A DNA stretch of 64,000 nt from contig NZ_AP024653.1 in assembly GCF_019977335.1 (NCBI RefSeq), forward strand, positions 2,046,001-2,110,000, given 5' to 3'. Each line of letters begins with the position of its first letter. The stretch's first letter is position 1. This stretch comes from Arthrobacter sp. NicSoilB4. GTDB taxonomy: Bacteria > Actinomycetota > Actinomycetes > Actinomycetales > Micrococcaceae. Below, in pieces: positions 9,959 through 18,087 of the stretch. A program made the translations under genes and the position numbers. The notes below the pieces were generated by a model. That model worked only from the letters and a program-made list of their open reading frames with translations, was not told where the DNA came from and ran no database searches.

Positions 9959-10744
9959 ATGAGTGATGTTCTTGAAATGGCCGCCGTCAGCGTCGTGCGA
10001 GGGGCAAAAACCCTCCTGGACAAGGTCGACTGGCAGGTCCGCGAGGGCGAGCGTTGGGTGATCCTGGGACCCAACGGCGCCGGCAAGACCACACTGCTGC
10101 AGATCGCCGGTGCGCGGATCCACCCCACGAGCGGGATGGCTGGCATTCTCGAGGAGATCCTTGGCGCCGTCGACGTCTTCGAACTCCGTCCCCGGATCGG
10201 CCTGTCCTCGGCAGCGCTGGCCAACCAGATCCCGGAGCATGAGAAGGTCCTCAACGTCGTCGTGACGGCCGCCTACGGAGTCACGGGACGGTGGCGCGAG
10301 GGGTATGAGAAGGACGACGAACGCCGAGCCTTCTCCCTGCTGAACGAGTGGGGCATGGGCCCGCTGCTCAACCGGCCGTTCGCCTCGCTCTCCGAGGGCG
10401 AGCGCAAACGCGTCCAGATCGCCCGGGCCCTGATGACGGATCCGGAACTGCTGCTCCTCGACGAGCCCGCCGCCGGTCTTGACCTGGCCGGCCGCGAGGA
10501 TCTCGTGTACCGGCTCAGTGAACTCGCCCGCGACGAGGCCGCCCCCGCCATCGTCCTGGTCACGCACCACCTCGAAGAGGTCCCGCCGGGCTTCACGCAC
10601 GCCATGCTGATGCGCGACGGCGGCGTGGTGGCCCAGGGCCCGATCGAAGGCGTCCTCACCGCGGAAAACCTGAGCCAGACTTTCGGCCTGCCGCTGGACG
10701 TCAGCGTCACCGCCGGCCGGTACACGGCCACCGCACGCCGCTGA
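9959..10744 (+). CDS. ABC transporter ATP-binding protein, orphan
   Basis: This 261-residue single ABC ATPase has Walker A GPNGAGKT (about residues 41-48), signature SLSEGERKRVQIARAL, Walker B LLLLDEPAAGLD and the switch His in LVTHHLEEV. It resembles the YlmA/ModF-like group with GERWVILGPNGAGK, which are often encoded without a permease. The next gene is a TauE-type permease that does not normally need an ATPase, so a functional pairing is unproven. The start is set by a TAGTGT box 8 nt upstream. Confidence 0.85.
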   Translation: MSDVLEMAAVSVVRGAKTLLDKVDWQVREGERWVILGPNGAGKTTLLQIAGARIHPTSGMAGILEEILGAVDVFELRPRIGLSSAALANQIPEHEKVLNVVVTAAYGVTGRWREGYEKDDERRAFSLLNEWGMGPLLNRPFASLSEGERKRVQIARALMTDPELLLLDEPAAGLDLAGREDLVYRLSELARDEAAPAIVLVTHHLEEVPPGFTHAMLMRDGGVVAQGPIEGVLTAENLSQTFGLPLDVSVTAGRYTATARR

Positions 10745-10762
10745 CGGGGCCGCTGACCGCGC

Positions 10763-11548
10763 GTGGAGTTCTTCAATAGCGTCTTCATTTTCTTCGCCGG
10801 GCTCTGGGCCGGGACCATCAACAGTGTGGTGGGTTCCGGCACCCTGGTGACCTTCCCGGTGCTGATCGCCCTCGGCTACGCGCCGGTCACGGCGTCCATC
10901 AGCAACGCGATGGGTCTCGTGGCGGGGAATGCCTCCGGCGCCTGGGGCTACCGCAAGGAGCTCACCGGACGCGGCAGGCAGCTGCTCAAGCTGCTGCCCG
11001 CCTCGCTGCTGGGCGGCATCACCGGCGCCTACCTGCTGCTGCACCTGCCCGAGCAGGTCTTCTACTACGCCGCCCCCGTCCTGATCGTGCTCGCGCTGCT
11101 GATGGTGGCGTTCCAGCCCCGGCTGCAGCAGTGGGTCCGGAACCGGGAACAGAATCCCGAGCACGCCATCCGGGACCGCCGCCACGGCGTCATCCTCGTC
11201 GTCCTCGTGTACCTTGCCGGCGTGTACGGCGGATACTTCGTCGCCGCGCAGGGCATCCTGCTGGTCGGGATCCTGGGCATCTTTATGACCGGAACCATGC
11301 AGAACGCGAACGCCATGAAGAACATCCTGGTCCTCGGCGTCAACGTTGTGGCGGCGGCCTCCTACCTGCTCTTCGCCTTCGGCCGGATCGATTGGACCGT
11401 CGTCGGGCTGATCGCCGTGAGCTCGCTGATCGGCGGTGTCATCGGCTCCAAGGTCGGCCGCCGGCTGTCCCCGGTTGTCCTGCGCGGGGTCATCTTTGTC
11501 CTCGGCCTCGTTGCCCTGGGGTTCATGATCGCCAACCTGTTCAAGTGA
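10763..11548 (+). CDS. TauE/SafE family (DUF81) membrane transport protein
   Basis: This 261-residue integral membrane protein has about eight hydrophobic segments and the internal duplication typical of TauE/SafE anion exporters or importers. The first half has GLWAGTINSVVGSGTLVTFPVL, with the signature G-x-G-S/G-x-L-x-x-P. The second half has YLAGVYGGYFVAAQGILLVGIL. Substrates in the family include sulfite, sulfoacetate and other small organic anions, and none can be assigned here. A GTG start is used, 19 nt after the ABC ATPase, so co-transcription is likely. Confidence 0.85.
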   Translation: MEFFNSVFIFFAGLWAGTINSVVGSGTLVTFPVLIALGYAPVTASISNAMGLVAGNASGAWGYRKELTGRGRQLLKLLPASLLGGITGAYLLLHLPEQVFYYAAPVLIVLALLMVAFQPRLQQWVRNREQNPEHAIRDRRHGVILVVLVYLAGVYGGYFVAAQGILLVGILGIFMTGTMQNANAMKNILVLGVNVVAAASYLLFAFGRIDWTVVGLIAVSSLIGGVIGSKVGRRLSPVVLRGVIFVLGLVALGFMIANLFK

Positions 11549-11605
11549 TCCCGTCCCGTGACTGCTGAACTTTCCCCCAAAATCCTCCGCTGAAATGGCC
11601 CCCCA

Positions 11606-12415
11606 GTGACCTTCCACCGCCTCGAGTCCGCCGACGACCCCCGGGTCTCCGACTACACCCAGCTCACCGATGTGCACCTGCGCAAGCTCCGCGAACCCGC
11701 GGAGGGGATGTACATCGCCGAGTCCTCCCGGGTGCTGCGCCGCGCCCTCGCGGCAGGGCACCGGCCACGGTCCTTCTTCCTTGCCGAGAAATGGCTGGAG
11801 GACCTCGCCGATGTCTTTGCCCAGTACCCCGACGTCCCCGTCTACATCGGTTCCGCCGCGCTGCTCGAGGACATCACCGGGTTCCACCTCCACCGCGGCG
11901 CGATGGCGGCCATGCAGCGCCCCGAACCTGTTCCGCTGCCCGAACTCCTCGCCGGGGCCCGCCGGGTCGCCGTGCTGGAAGACATCGTGGACCACACCAA
12001 CGTCGGCGCGATCTTCCGCTCCGCCGCCGCCCTGGGCGTCGACGCCGTCCTCGTCTCCCCGCGCTGCGGTGACCCGCTGTACCGGCGCAGTGTCCGGGTC
12101 AGCATGGGAACGGTGTTCCAGGTGCCGTGGGCCCGGCTGGAGGACTGGCCGGGGGACCTGCAGGTGCTCCGGGACGAGGGCTTCACCGTGGCGGCGATGG
12201 AGCTCACCGGCGACGCCGTGGACCTCGATGAGCTGGCCGCCCGCCGGCCGGGGAAACTCGCCCTCGTCCTCGGGACCGAGGGTGCCGGAATGAGCGCCGG
12301 CACCCTGGCCGCCGTCGACCTCGCCGTAAAGATCCCCATGCGCCCGGGCGTTGACTCGCTCAACGTCGCGGCAGCGTCCGCCGTCGCGTTCTGGGAGCTC
12401 CGGCCCCGGGACTGA
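11606..12415 (+). CDS. TrmH/SpoU family RNA 2'-O-methyltransferase
   Basis: This 269-residue SPOUT methyltransferase has an N-terminal substrate-binding domain (about 1-100). The trefoil-knot catalytic domain follows with motif 1 DHTNVGAIFRSAAALGVDAVLV, motif 2 LALVLGTEGAGMS and motif 3 IPMRPGVDSLNVAAASAVAFWE. The layout matches TrmH or RlmB types that methylate ribose 2'-OH in tRNA or rRNA using SAM. The exact target nucleotide is not readable. GTG start; no clear Shine-Dalgarno sequence. Confidence 0.88.
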   Translation: MTFHRLESADDPRVSDYTQLTDVHLRKLREPAEGMYIAESSRVLRRALAAGHRPRSFFLAEKWLEDLADVFAQYPDVPVYIGSAALLEDITGFHLHRGAMAAMQRPEPVPLPELLAGARRVAVLEDIVDHTNVGAIFRSAAALGVDAVLVSPRCGDPLYRRSVRVSMGTVFQVPWARLEDWPGDLQVLRDEGFTVAAMELTGDAVDLDELAARRPGKLALVLGTEGAGMSAGTLAAVDLAVKIPMRPGVDSLNVAAASAVAFWELRPRD

Positions 12416-12422
12416 AACCAGG

Positions 12423-12474
12423 CCGCTGAAACAGGGCTGCCGAAACAGGGCTGCCGATACCGGGTTGCCGGACG
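12423..12474. repeat. Short imperfect tandem repeat downstream of the methyltransferase gene
   Basis: About three and a half copies of a roughly 14-bp unit (GCTGCCGAAACAGG and variants) follow the stop codon. No function is evident. Confidence 0.45.
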
Positions 12475-12512
12475 GAACCGCTGATCAGGCGGCGAAGGAG
12501 CCGATCTTCCGC

Positions 12513-12518
12513 TATGAT
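12513..12518 (+). promoter_or_regulatory. Predicted -10 box for rpmE2
   Basis: TATGAT is the best -10 match in the gap, leaving a leader of about 80 nt before the ATG. No TTGACA-like -35 and no Zur-type palindrome was seen. Confidence 0.4.
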
Positions 12519-12607
12519 TGATAGCTGGCCGTCCGGTGCATTCCGCCGGCCATCCCATTCATACCTGGCAACTGGCAAAATCCAGTTGTGCGAACAAAGG
12601 TCCAATT

Positions 12608-12865
12608 ATGAAGTCCAATACTCACCCGAAGTACGAAGCTGTTGTTTTCAACGACCTGGCTTCCGGCGTCAAGTTCCTGACCAAGTCCACCGTGTCTTCC
12701 AAGAAGACCATCGAGTGGGAAGACGGAAACACCTACCCGGTTATCGACGTCGAAATCTCCTCCGAGTCCCACCCGTTCTACACGGGCAAGCAGCGCATCA
12801 TGGACTCTGCAGGCCGCGTCGAGCGCTTCAACGCTCGCTTCAAGGGCTTCGGCGGCAAGAAGTAA
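12608..12865 (+). CDS. rpmE2: 50S ribosomal protein L31 type B
   Basis: This 85-residue L31 paralogue begins [20 protein letters not shown] and includes [25 protein letters not shown]. It lacks the CxxC zinc ligands of type A L31, which makes it the zinc-independent C-minus form that replaces L31A when zinc is scarce. In many actinobacteria such genes are controlled by Zur, but no Zur box is evident here, so it may be the constitutive L31. It is followed by a textbook terminator. Confidence 0.95.
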
Positions 12866-12894
12866 CTTCTTCCCACCAAGGTCTTTTGGAAAAG

Positions 12895-12922
12895 CCCGCA
12901 CCGGCAACGGTGCGGGTTTTTT
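12895..12922 (+). terminator. Rho-independent terminator of rpmE2
   Basis: The 9-bp stem CCCGCACCG / CGGTGCGGG has a GCAA tetraloop and is followed by six to seven T residues. Confidence 0.9.
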
Positions 12923-13005
12923 GCGTCCGGAAACCCCGGAAACCCCGGAAAACAGCGAACAACCCTGTGCCTGCAGGGCGGCCGCCGCGTGGCAGGATTA
13001 AGGGC

Positions 13006-14112
13006 ATGACAAGCCTTCGCCCGGTACCCGGTTCCAGCAGTCCCGACGACTACGGCACACGCCGCCATGGCGAGTACAAGGTTCCCGGCGGCAAACTCGT
13101 GGTGGCCGATCTCGACGTCGTCGACGGGGTCCTCGCGAACGTCTCGCTCAGCGGCGACTTCTTCCTGGAGCCCGACGAGGCGCTGCTGGACATCAACCGT
13201 GCGCTCACCGGCCTGCCGGCGGAGTCCGGCGCGGCGGACATTTCCGCCGCGGTGGCGGCGGCCCTGCCAGCCGACGCCGTCCTGTTCGGCTTTTCCGCCG
13301 AGGCCGTGGCGGTCACCGTCCGCCGCGCCCTCGCGAAGGCCACCGGCTGGGCGGACCACCACTGGAACATCATCGGGCCCTCCGTGCTGCCCACCCACAT
13401 CAACGTCGCCCTCGACGAGGTGCTGACCGAAGAGGTCGGCGCGGGCCGCCGCAACCCCACCCTGCGCTTCTGGGACTGGGAGGAACCGTCAGTGGTGATC
13501 GGCAGCTTCCAGTCTGTCCGGAACGAACTGGACCCGGCCGGCGTCGAACGCCATGGCATCAGCGTGGTCCGCCGGATCAGCGGCGGGGGAGCGATGTTCA
13601 TGGAGGCCGGCAACTGCATCACCTACTCGCTGTACCTGCCGCAGACCCTGGTGGACGGCATCAGCTTCGCCGATTCCTACGGCTTCCTGGATGCGTGGGT
13701 GATGGCAGCCCTCGAGAAGATGGGGATCAGCGCCTTCTACGTGCCGCTGAACGACATCGCCACCGAGCACGGCAAGATCGGCGGCGCCGCGCAGAAACGG
13801 CTCGCCAACGGCGGCATGCTGCATCACGTCACCATGAGCTATGACATCGACGCGGACAAGATGGTGGAGGTCCTGCGGATCGGCAAGGAAAAGCTCTCGG
13901 ACAAGGGCACCCGCAGCGCGAAGAAGCGCGTCGACCCGCTGCGCCGGCAGACCGGCCTGGCCCGGACCGACATTGTCGCGGCCATGATGGACGTCTTCGC
14001 GGAACGCTACGCCGCGACCCCCTCGGAGCTCACCGACGCCGAACTGGCCGCCGCCCACCACCGGGTCGAGGCCAAGTTCGGCACCCAGGAGTGGCTGCAC
14101 CGGGTCCCGTAG
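13006..14112 (+). CDS. Lipoate-protein ligase with N-terminal accessory domain (permuted LplB-LplA order)
   Basis: This 368-residue biotin/lipoate ligase family protein has its catalytic domain at about residues 115-330, with WEEPSVVIGSFQS, the lipoyl-AMP loop RRISGGGAMFMEAGN and the Lys of KIGGAAQKR. The first 100 residues (GEYKVPGGKLVVADLDVVDGV, then GDFF and INRALTG) resemble the accessory domain that follows the catalytic domain in E. coli LplA and is a separate LplB protein in Thermoplasma. Here that domain comes first. The enzyme should attach lipoate (or octanoate) to 2-oxoacid dehydrogenases. The ATG at 13006 is the first start that preserves this domain. A C-terminal helical tail follows. 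Confidence 0.82.
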   Translation: MTSLRPVPGSSSPDDYGTRRHGEYKVPGGKLVVADLDVVDGVLANVSLSGDFFLEPDEALLDINRALTGLPAESGAADISAAVAAALPADAVLFGFSAEAVAVTVRRALAKATGWADHHWNIIGPSVLPTHINVALDEVLTEEVGAGRRNPTLRFWDWEEPSVVIGSFQSVRNELDPAGVERHGISVVRRISGGGAMFMEAGNCITYSLYLPQTLVDGISFADSYGFLDAWVMAALEKMGISAFYVPLNDIATEHGKIGGAAQKRLANGGMLHHVTMSYDIDADKMVEVLRIGKEKLSDKGTRSAKKRVDPLRRQTGLARTDIVAAMMDVFAERYAATPSELTDAELAAAHHRVEAKFGTQEWLHRVP

Positions 14113-14269
14113 GCCCCTTACGGTCCCTCGACTGCGCCGCCGCCGTTGGAGCACGTCCCATAGCGGCCATTCGTGTCAGATGGGTGTCGGGGTGGGAGAC
14201 GCTCTTCATCCGTTCGCTACAAGTGGCCGCATTACCCACGAACGGTATATACGGAGCAGTCGTTGGGGG
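14113..14269. other. Convergent intergenic region with repeat copies
   Basis: This 157-bp gap lies between the convergent lipoate-ligase and pepN genes. It holds repeat copy D (14161-14196) and a degenerate relative near 14222-14250 (GTGGCCGCATTACCCACGAA). No terminator hairpin with a T-run was seen. Confidence 0.5.
14161..14196 (+). repeat. Dispersed repeat, copy D (core TAGCGGCCAT)
   Basis: TAGCGGCCATTCGTGTCA is followed by GATGGGTGTCGGGGTGGG. It shares core, spacing and the G-rich tail with copies A and C, 10.5 kb away. Confidence 0.55.
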
Positions 14270-16873
14270 TTAGCCTACAGCCTGTGCCGTAAGGGAACGG
14301 TGCAGGTGGCTGCGTTGCTCGATGATGATGCGGCGCAGCGCCCGGGGGGCTTCCGGGTGGCCGTCAAGCCACTCATCGGTCCGGACGACGACGGCGTGGG
14401 TGTCCGGGGTGCCGCCGTCGAGGTCCTGGCCCGCCGGGTAGAGGCCGCGGACAATGCGGCTGGCGATTTCGATGCTGCGCCCGGACCACACGTCCTCGAG
14501 GCACTCAAAATAACGGTCCACGAATCCAGCGAGCAGGGCCGCCGGTGCCGTGTTGAACCCCGCGATCGTGGCGCTCAGCAGCTGGTTGGAGAGCGACGTA
14601 CCATGCACCGCCTCCTGCCAGGCAGCCTCCTTGACGGCCGCCTCGGGGCGGGCGGCGAGGGCTGTGGCGTGCCCGGACTTACCGGCGGCGGTGTTGTCCC
14701 TTGCCAGCTCGCCCTGGAGCTCCTCGACGGTGGCCTGTCCGTTGGCGGCGAGGGCGTGCCAGAGGTTCCACCGGAGCTCCGGATCCACGGACAGGCCGTC
14801 GATCACTTCGCTGCCGTCCAGGATGCCGCGGAGCAGGTCCAGCCTGCTGCCGTCATGGCGGCTGGTCGCGGCGACCGTGCGTGCCCACGCCAGCTGCTGG
14901 TCGGAGCCCGGCGCGGCCCGCTGCAGCTCATCGGCTGCCAGGGACAGGAAGCGGTGGCGGACCGTGTCCCGCCGGGACGCGGGCACATAGCGCTCGATCG
15001 CCGTGGACGCGTTGCCCAGGACGTTCAGAAGCACACCGATGCCGGTCTCCGCCGGGCCGAAGCGCTGCACGGCGTCCACGTAGAGGGACGACGGCGTGAC
15101 AGCGTCCCGGGCCGAATCCCAGAGGGCGGTCCAGCACAGGGCCCGGGCCATCGGATCCGTGAGTGCGCCGAGCGAGGCCCGGACGGTGGCTTCGGAGTGC
15201 GGGTCCAGCCGGACCTTGGCGTAGCTGAGGTCCTCGTCGTTGACCAGCAGCAGGGCCGGCCGCGGCTTGCCGGACAGGGCCTGCACTTCGGTCCGTGCGC
15301 CGCTGATGTCGGTCTCGACGCTGTCCGCGCGGACCAGGGCGCCGGCGTCGTCCATCTCGTACAGGCCGATCCGGAGCCGGTGCGGCCGCGGCTCCTGCCG
15401 GCCCGTCGTCGGGTCCTCGGCGTCCTGGTGGAGGGTCACCGTGCCGAGGACGCCGTCGTGCTCCTCGATCCCGGTGGTGAGGGTTGAGATGCCTGAGGTC
15501 TGCAGCCACTGGCGGGCCCAGTCCCCGAGGTCCCGGCCGGAGGCTGCGCTGAGCGCGGCCAGCAGGTCCGCGAGGGTGGTGTTGCCGTAGGCGTGGTCCT
15601 TGAAGTACCGGCGGGAGCCGGCGACGAAGGCCTCGAAACCCACGTAGGCGACGAGCTGCTTGAGCACCGAGGCGCCCTTGGCGTAGGTGATGCCGTCGAA
15701 GTTCTGCTTGGCTGCCTCGAGGTCGGGGATGTCGGCGACGATCGGGTGCGTCGTCGGCAGCTGGTCCTGCACGTAGGCCCAGGCCTTGCGGTTGTTGGCG
15801 AAGTTCACCCAGGCCGTTGCCCAGTCCGTGGTGCGGTCCACGCCGAGGGTGCCCATGTAGTCCGCGAAGGACTCCTTGAGCCACAGATCGTCCCACCACT
15901 GCATCGTGACGAGGTCGCCGAACCACATGTGGGCCATCTCGTGCAGCAGGGTGTTGGCACGGGCCTGGTACTGCGAATCGGCAGCCCGGGAGGTGAAGAC
16001 GTAGTTCTCCGTGAATGTCACCAGCCCGGGGTTCTCCATGGCGCCGAGGTTGTACTCGGGCACGAAGGCCTGGTCGTATTTGCCCCACGGATACGGGAAG
16101 TCGAAGAGCTCGTTGAAGAAGTCCAGGCCGTTTTTGGTGAGGGCGAAAAGCGCCTCGGGGTCAAAGGACGGCGCCATCGACGCACGGCAGTAGAGGGCCA
16201 GTGGCACGTCCAGGCTGCTGCCGTCGTTGAGGGTCCCGCGCCAGGAATCCTCGGCCTTGAAGTACGGGCCGGCCAGGACCGTGGTGATGTACGTGGACAT
16301 CGCCTTCGTGGGGGCGAAGTCCCAGCGGCTTGTGTCCGGGTCGCTGGTCAGGAGCGTGCGCGCGGTCTCGACGCCGTTGGACGCCACCTGCCAGGCCGAG
16401 GGGGCCATGACGTGGAAGGTGAACTCGGCCTTGAGGTCGGGCTGCTCGAAGTTCGCGAACACCCGGCGGGCGTCGGCGGGCTCGTACTGGGTGTACAGGT
16501 AGCACTGGCCGTCGGCCGGGTCGACGAAGCGGTGCATGCCTTCCCCGGAGGTGCTGTACAGCGCGGTGCCCGTGACGGTGACCTGGTTCTCCGCCTGGAG
16601 GTTGTCCAGCCGGATCCGGGAGCCATCCACGACGTCCTTGACGTCAAGTCCCTTGCCGTTGAGGAAGACGCTGTGCACGTCGCTGCTGATGAAGTCCAGG
16701 AACGTGGAGGACCCTGGGGCGCTGGCGGAGAAGTTGATGACGCTGCGGCTCGTGTACCCGGCAATCCCCGCATCAGCCGCTTGCCGGACATCCAGGGAGA
16801 CGTCGTAGCTGTGCGTGGTGATCAGGGCTGAGCGGGTTGCGGCTTCATCGCGGCGCAGGTTCTGGTTTGACAC
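14270..16873 (-). CDS. pepN: Aminopeptidase N (M1 family zinc metallopeptidase)
   Basis: This 867-residue cytoplasmic enzyme removes N-terminal residues from peptides. The exopeptidase motif GAMEN is at 277-281. The zinc site is HEMAH at 311-315 with the third ligand Glu334 (LKESFADYM) and the catalytic Glu312. The following WFGDLVTMQWWDDLWL is typical of M1 enzymes. The C-terminal ERAP1-like helical domain (about 530-850) is complete. A GTG start is used. The length equals actinobacterial PepN. It is encoded next to a YeiH permease on the same strand, 4 nt downstream. Confidence 0.95.
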   Translation of the reverse strand: MSNQNLRRDEAATRSALITTHSYDVSLDVRQAADAGIAGYTSRSVINFSASAPGSSTFLDFISSDVHSVFLNGKGLDVKDVVDGSRIRLDNLQAENQVTVTGTALYSTSGEGMHRFVDPADGQCYLYTQYEPADARRVFANFEQPDLKAEFTFHVMAPSAWQVASNGVETARTLLTSDPDTSRWDFAPTKAMSTYITTVLAGPYFKAEDSWRGTLNDGSSLDVPLALYCRASMAPSFDPEALFALTKNGLDFFNELFDFPYPWGKYDQAFVPEYNLGAMENPGLVTFTENYVFTSRAADSQYQARANTLLHEMAHMWFGDLVTMQWWDDLWLKESFADYMGTLGVDRTTDWATAWVNFANNRKAWAYVQDQLPTTHPIVADIPDLEAAKQNFDGITYAKGASVLKQLVAYVGFEAFVAGSRRYFKDHAYGNTTLADLLAALSAASGRDLGDWARQWLQTSGISTLTTGIEEHDGVLGTVTLHQDAEDPTTGRQEPRPHRLRIGLYEMDDAGALVRADSVETDISGARTEVQALSGKPRPALLLVNDEDLSYAKVRLDPHSEATVRASLGALTDPMARALCWTALWDSARDAVTPSSLYVDAVQRFGPAETGIGVLLNVLGNASTAIERYVPASRRDTVRHRFLSLAADELQRAAPGSDQQLAWARTVAATSRHDGSRLDLLRGILDGSEVIDGLSVDPELRWNLWHALAANGQATVEELQGELARDNTAAGKSGHATALAARPEAAVKEAAWQEAVHGTSLSNQLLSATIAGFNTAPAALLAGFVDRYFECLEDVWSGRSIEIASRIVRGLYPAGQDLDGGTPDTHAVVVRTDEWLDGHPEAPRALRRIIIEQRSHLHRSLTAQAVG

Positions 16874-16877
16874 CCAG

Positions 16878-17909
16878 CTATCTAATCATGAGGTACGCGG
16901 CGCCGAGTCCCAGCGCGGCAATCAGCAGCCAGGACGCCAGTGCGGCCAGCAGGGCCCGCGCACCGGTGTGCAGCAGCTGGCCGACCCGCACCGCCGAACC
17001 GAGGCCGAACAGCGCCATCCCCAGCAGGACGTCCTGGAGAACGGCGGCGGCGTCGAGGACGGCGGGGGAGAGCCAGCCCGTGGTGCGCAGGGCCGCCAGG
17101 GTGACGAACCCGAGCACGAACAGCGGGACGATGGGCGGCCGCTTCAGTCCGGCGCCGGCGCCGGCGGTGCTGCGGTGGTGCAGGCCCGCGGCGGCGACGA
17201 TGGGAGCCAGCAGGATCACCCGGGTGAGTTTGACGACGACGGCGACCGCGAGTGCCGAGGCCCCCGCGGTCTGCGCGGTGGCCACCACCTGTCCGACGTC
17301 GTGCACCGAGGCCCCCGCCCAGGCGCCGAAGACTTCCGGGCCGAGTCCCAGCGGCTGGATCAGCAGGGGCATCACGCCGATTGCCAGGGTGCCGCACAGG
17401 GTCACCAAGGCCACCGGAAGCACGGTGTCGTGCTGCCGGATCCGGCGCACCGCTGCCATCGCCCCAATGGCCGAGGCCCCGCAGATGGAGAAGCCGGTGG
17501 CGATCAGCAGCGACACCTGCGGCGGCAGCCGGAACAGCCTGCTGATGCCGTACGTTCCGGCGAAAGCCGCCAGGACCACGCCCGTGATCAGCAGCAGCGC
17601 GCTCCAGCCCAGTCCGAGGATGTCCACGAGGCTCACCTTCAGGCCCAGGACCACGATCCCGGCGCGCATCAGGTGCTTGCCGGCGAAATCCAGGCCGGGC
17701 CGGCCCGGGCCGGCAGTCCAGCCGGACAGCCCCGGAGCGTTTGCCGAGAGGAGCCCGAACACCACGGCCAGGGTCATGGCCGGAAGGGCGGGTATCAGGG
17801 TGTGGACGGCGAGGGCCAGCACGACGGCGGCCGCCGCGGCCAGCAGGCCCGGGAGCAGGCCGGGCCGCGGCCTGGCCCTGAGGAGCGGTGTGAGAGTTAT
17901 CGGTGGCAC
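16878..17909 (-). CDS. UPF0324/YeiH family membrane protein (putative sulfate/anion exporter)
   Basis: This is a 343-residue polytopic protein with about ten hydrophobic segments. It carries the YeiH family motifs GKHLMRAGIVVLGLKVSL, IATGFSICGASAIGAMAAV, GAWAGASVHDVGQVVATA and MALFGLGSAVRV. Function in the family is poorly defined, and annotation as a sulfate exporter is by weak inference. The GTG at 17909 is chosen because the sequence upstream is Arg-rich and not membrane-like. It stands 4 nt before pepN and is probably co-transcribed. Confidence 0.85.
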   Translation of the reverse strand: MPPITLTPLLRARPRPGLLPGLLAAAAAVVLALAVHTLIPALPAMTLAVVFGLLSANAPGLSGWTAGPGRPGLDFAGKHLMRAGIVVLGLKVSLVDILGLGWSALLLITGVVLAAFAGTYGISRLFRLPPQVSLLIATGFSICGASAIGAMAAVRRIRQHDTVLPVALVTLCGTLAIGVMPLLIQPLGLGPEVFGAWAGASVHDVGQVVATAQTAGASALAVAVVVKLTRVILLAPIVAAAGLHHRSTAGAGAGLKRPPIVPLFVLGFVTLAALRTTGWLSPAVLDAAAVLQDVLLGMALFGLGSAVRVGQLLHTGARALLAALASWLLIAALGLGAAYLMIR

Positions 17910-18087
17910 GCAACAACCTTGCCCCAAGCCTCGGGAAAAGCCGTCACCGCCACGTCGGCCGGCCAGCGGCGCGCGCCGGTTGGCAGCCCGCAGAAGGCTC
18001 CTTTCCCGCCCTTCCGGAGGTGCCCGGCGCCACACTGCCGCGGGCCCGGAAATGATTTCGCAACAAAAAGGTGATTGTCTAGAGACC

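Noticed and set aside
9959..11548. ABC ATPase and TauE-type protein as a two-part ABC importer.
   Set aside because: TauE/SafE permeases are not ABC permeases, and the ATPase lacks partners. Adjacency alone is not enough.
12416..12607. Zur operator for rpmE2.
   Set aside because: Zur control of L31 type B is common, but no TGAAAATCATTTTCA-like palindrome was found before the gene.
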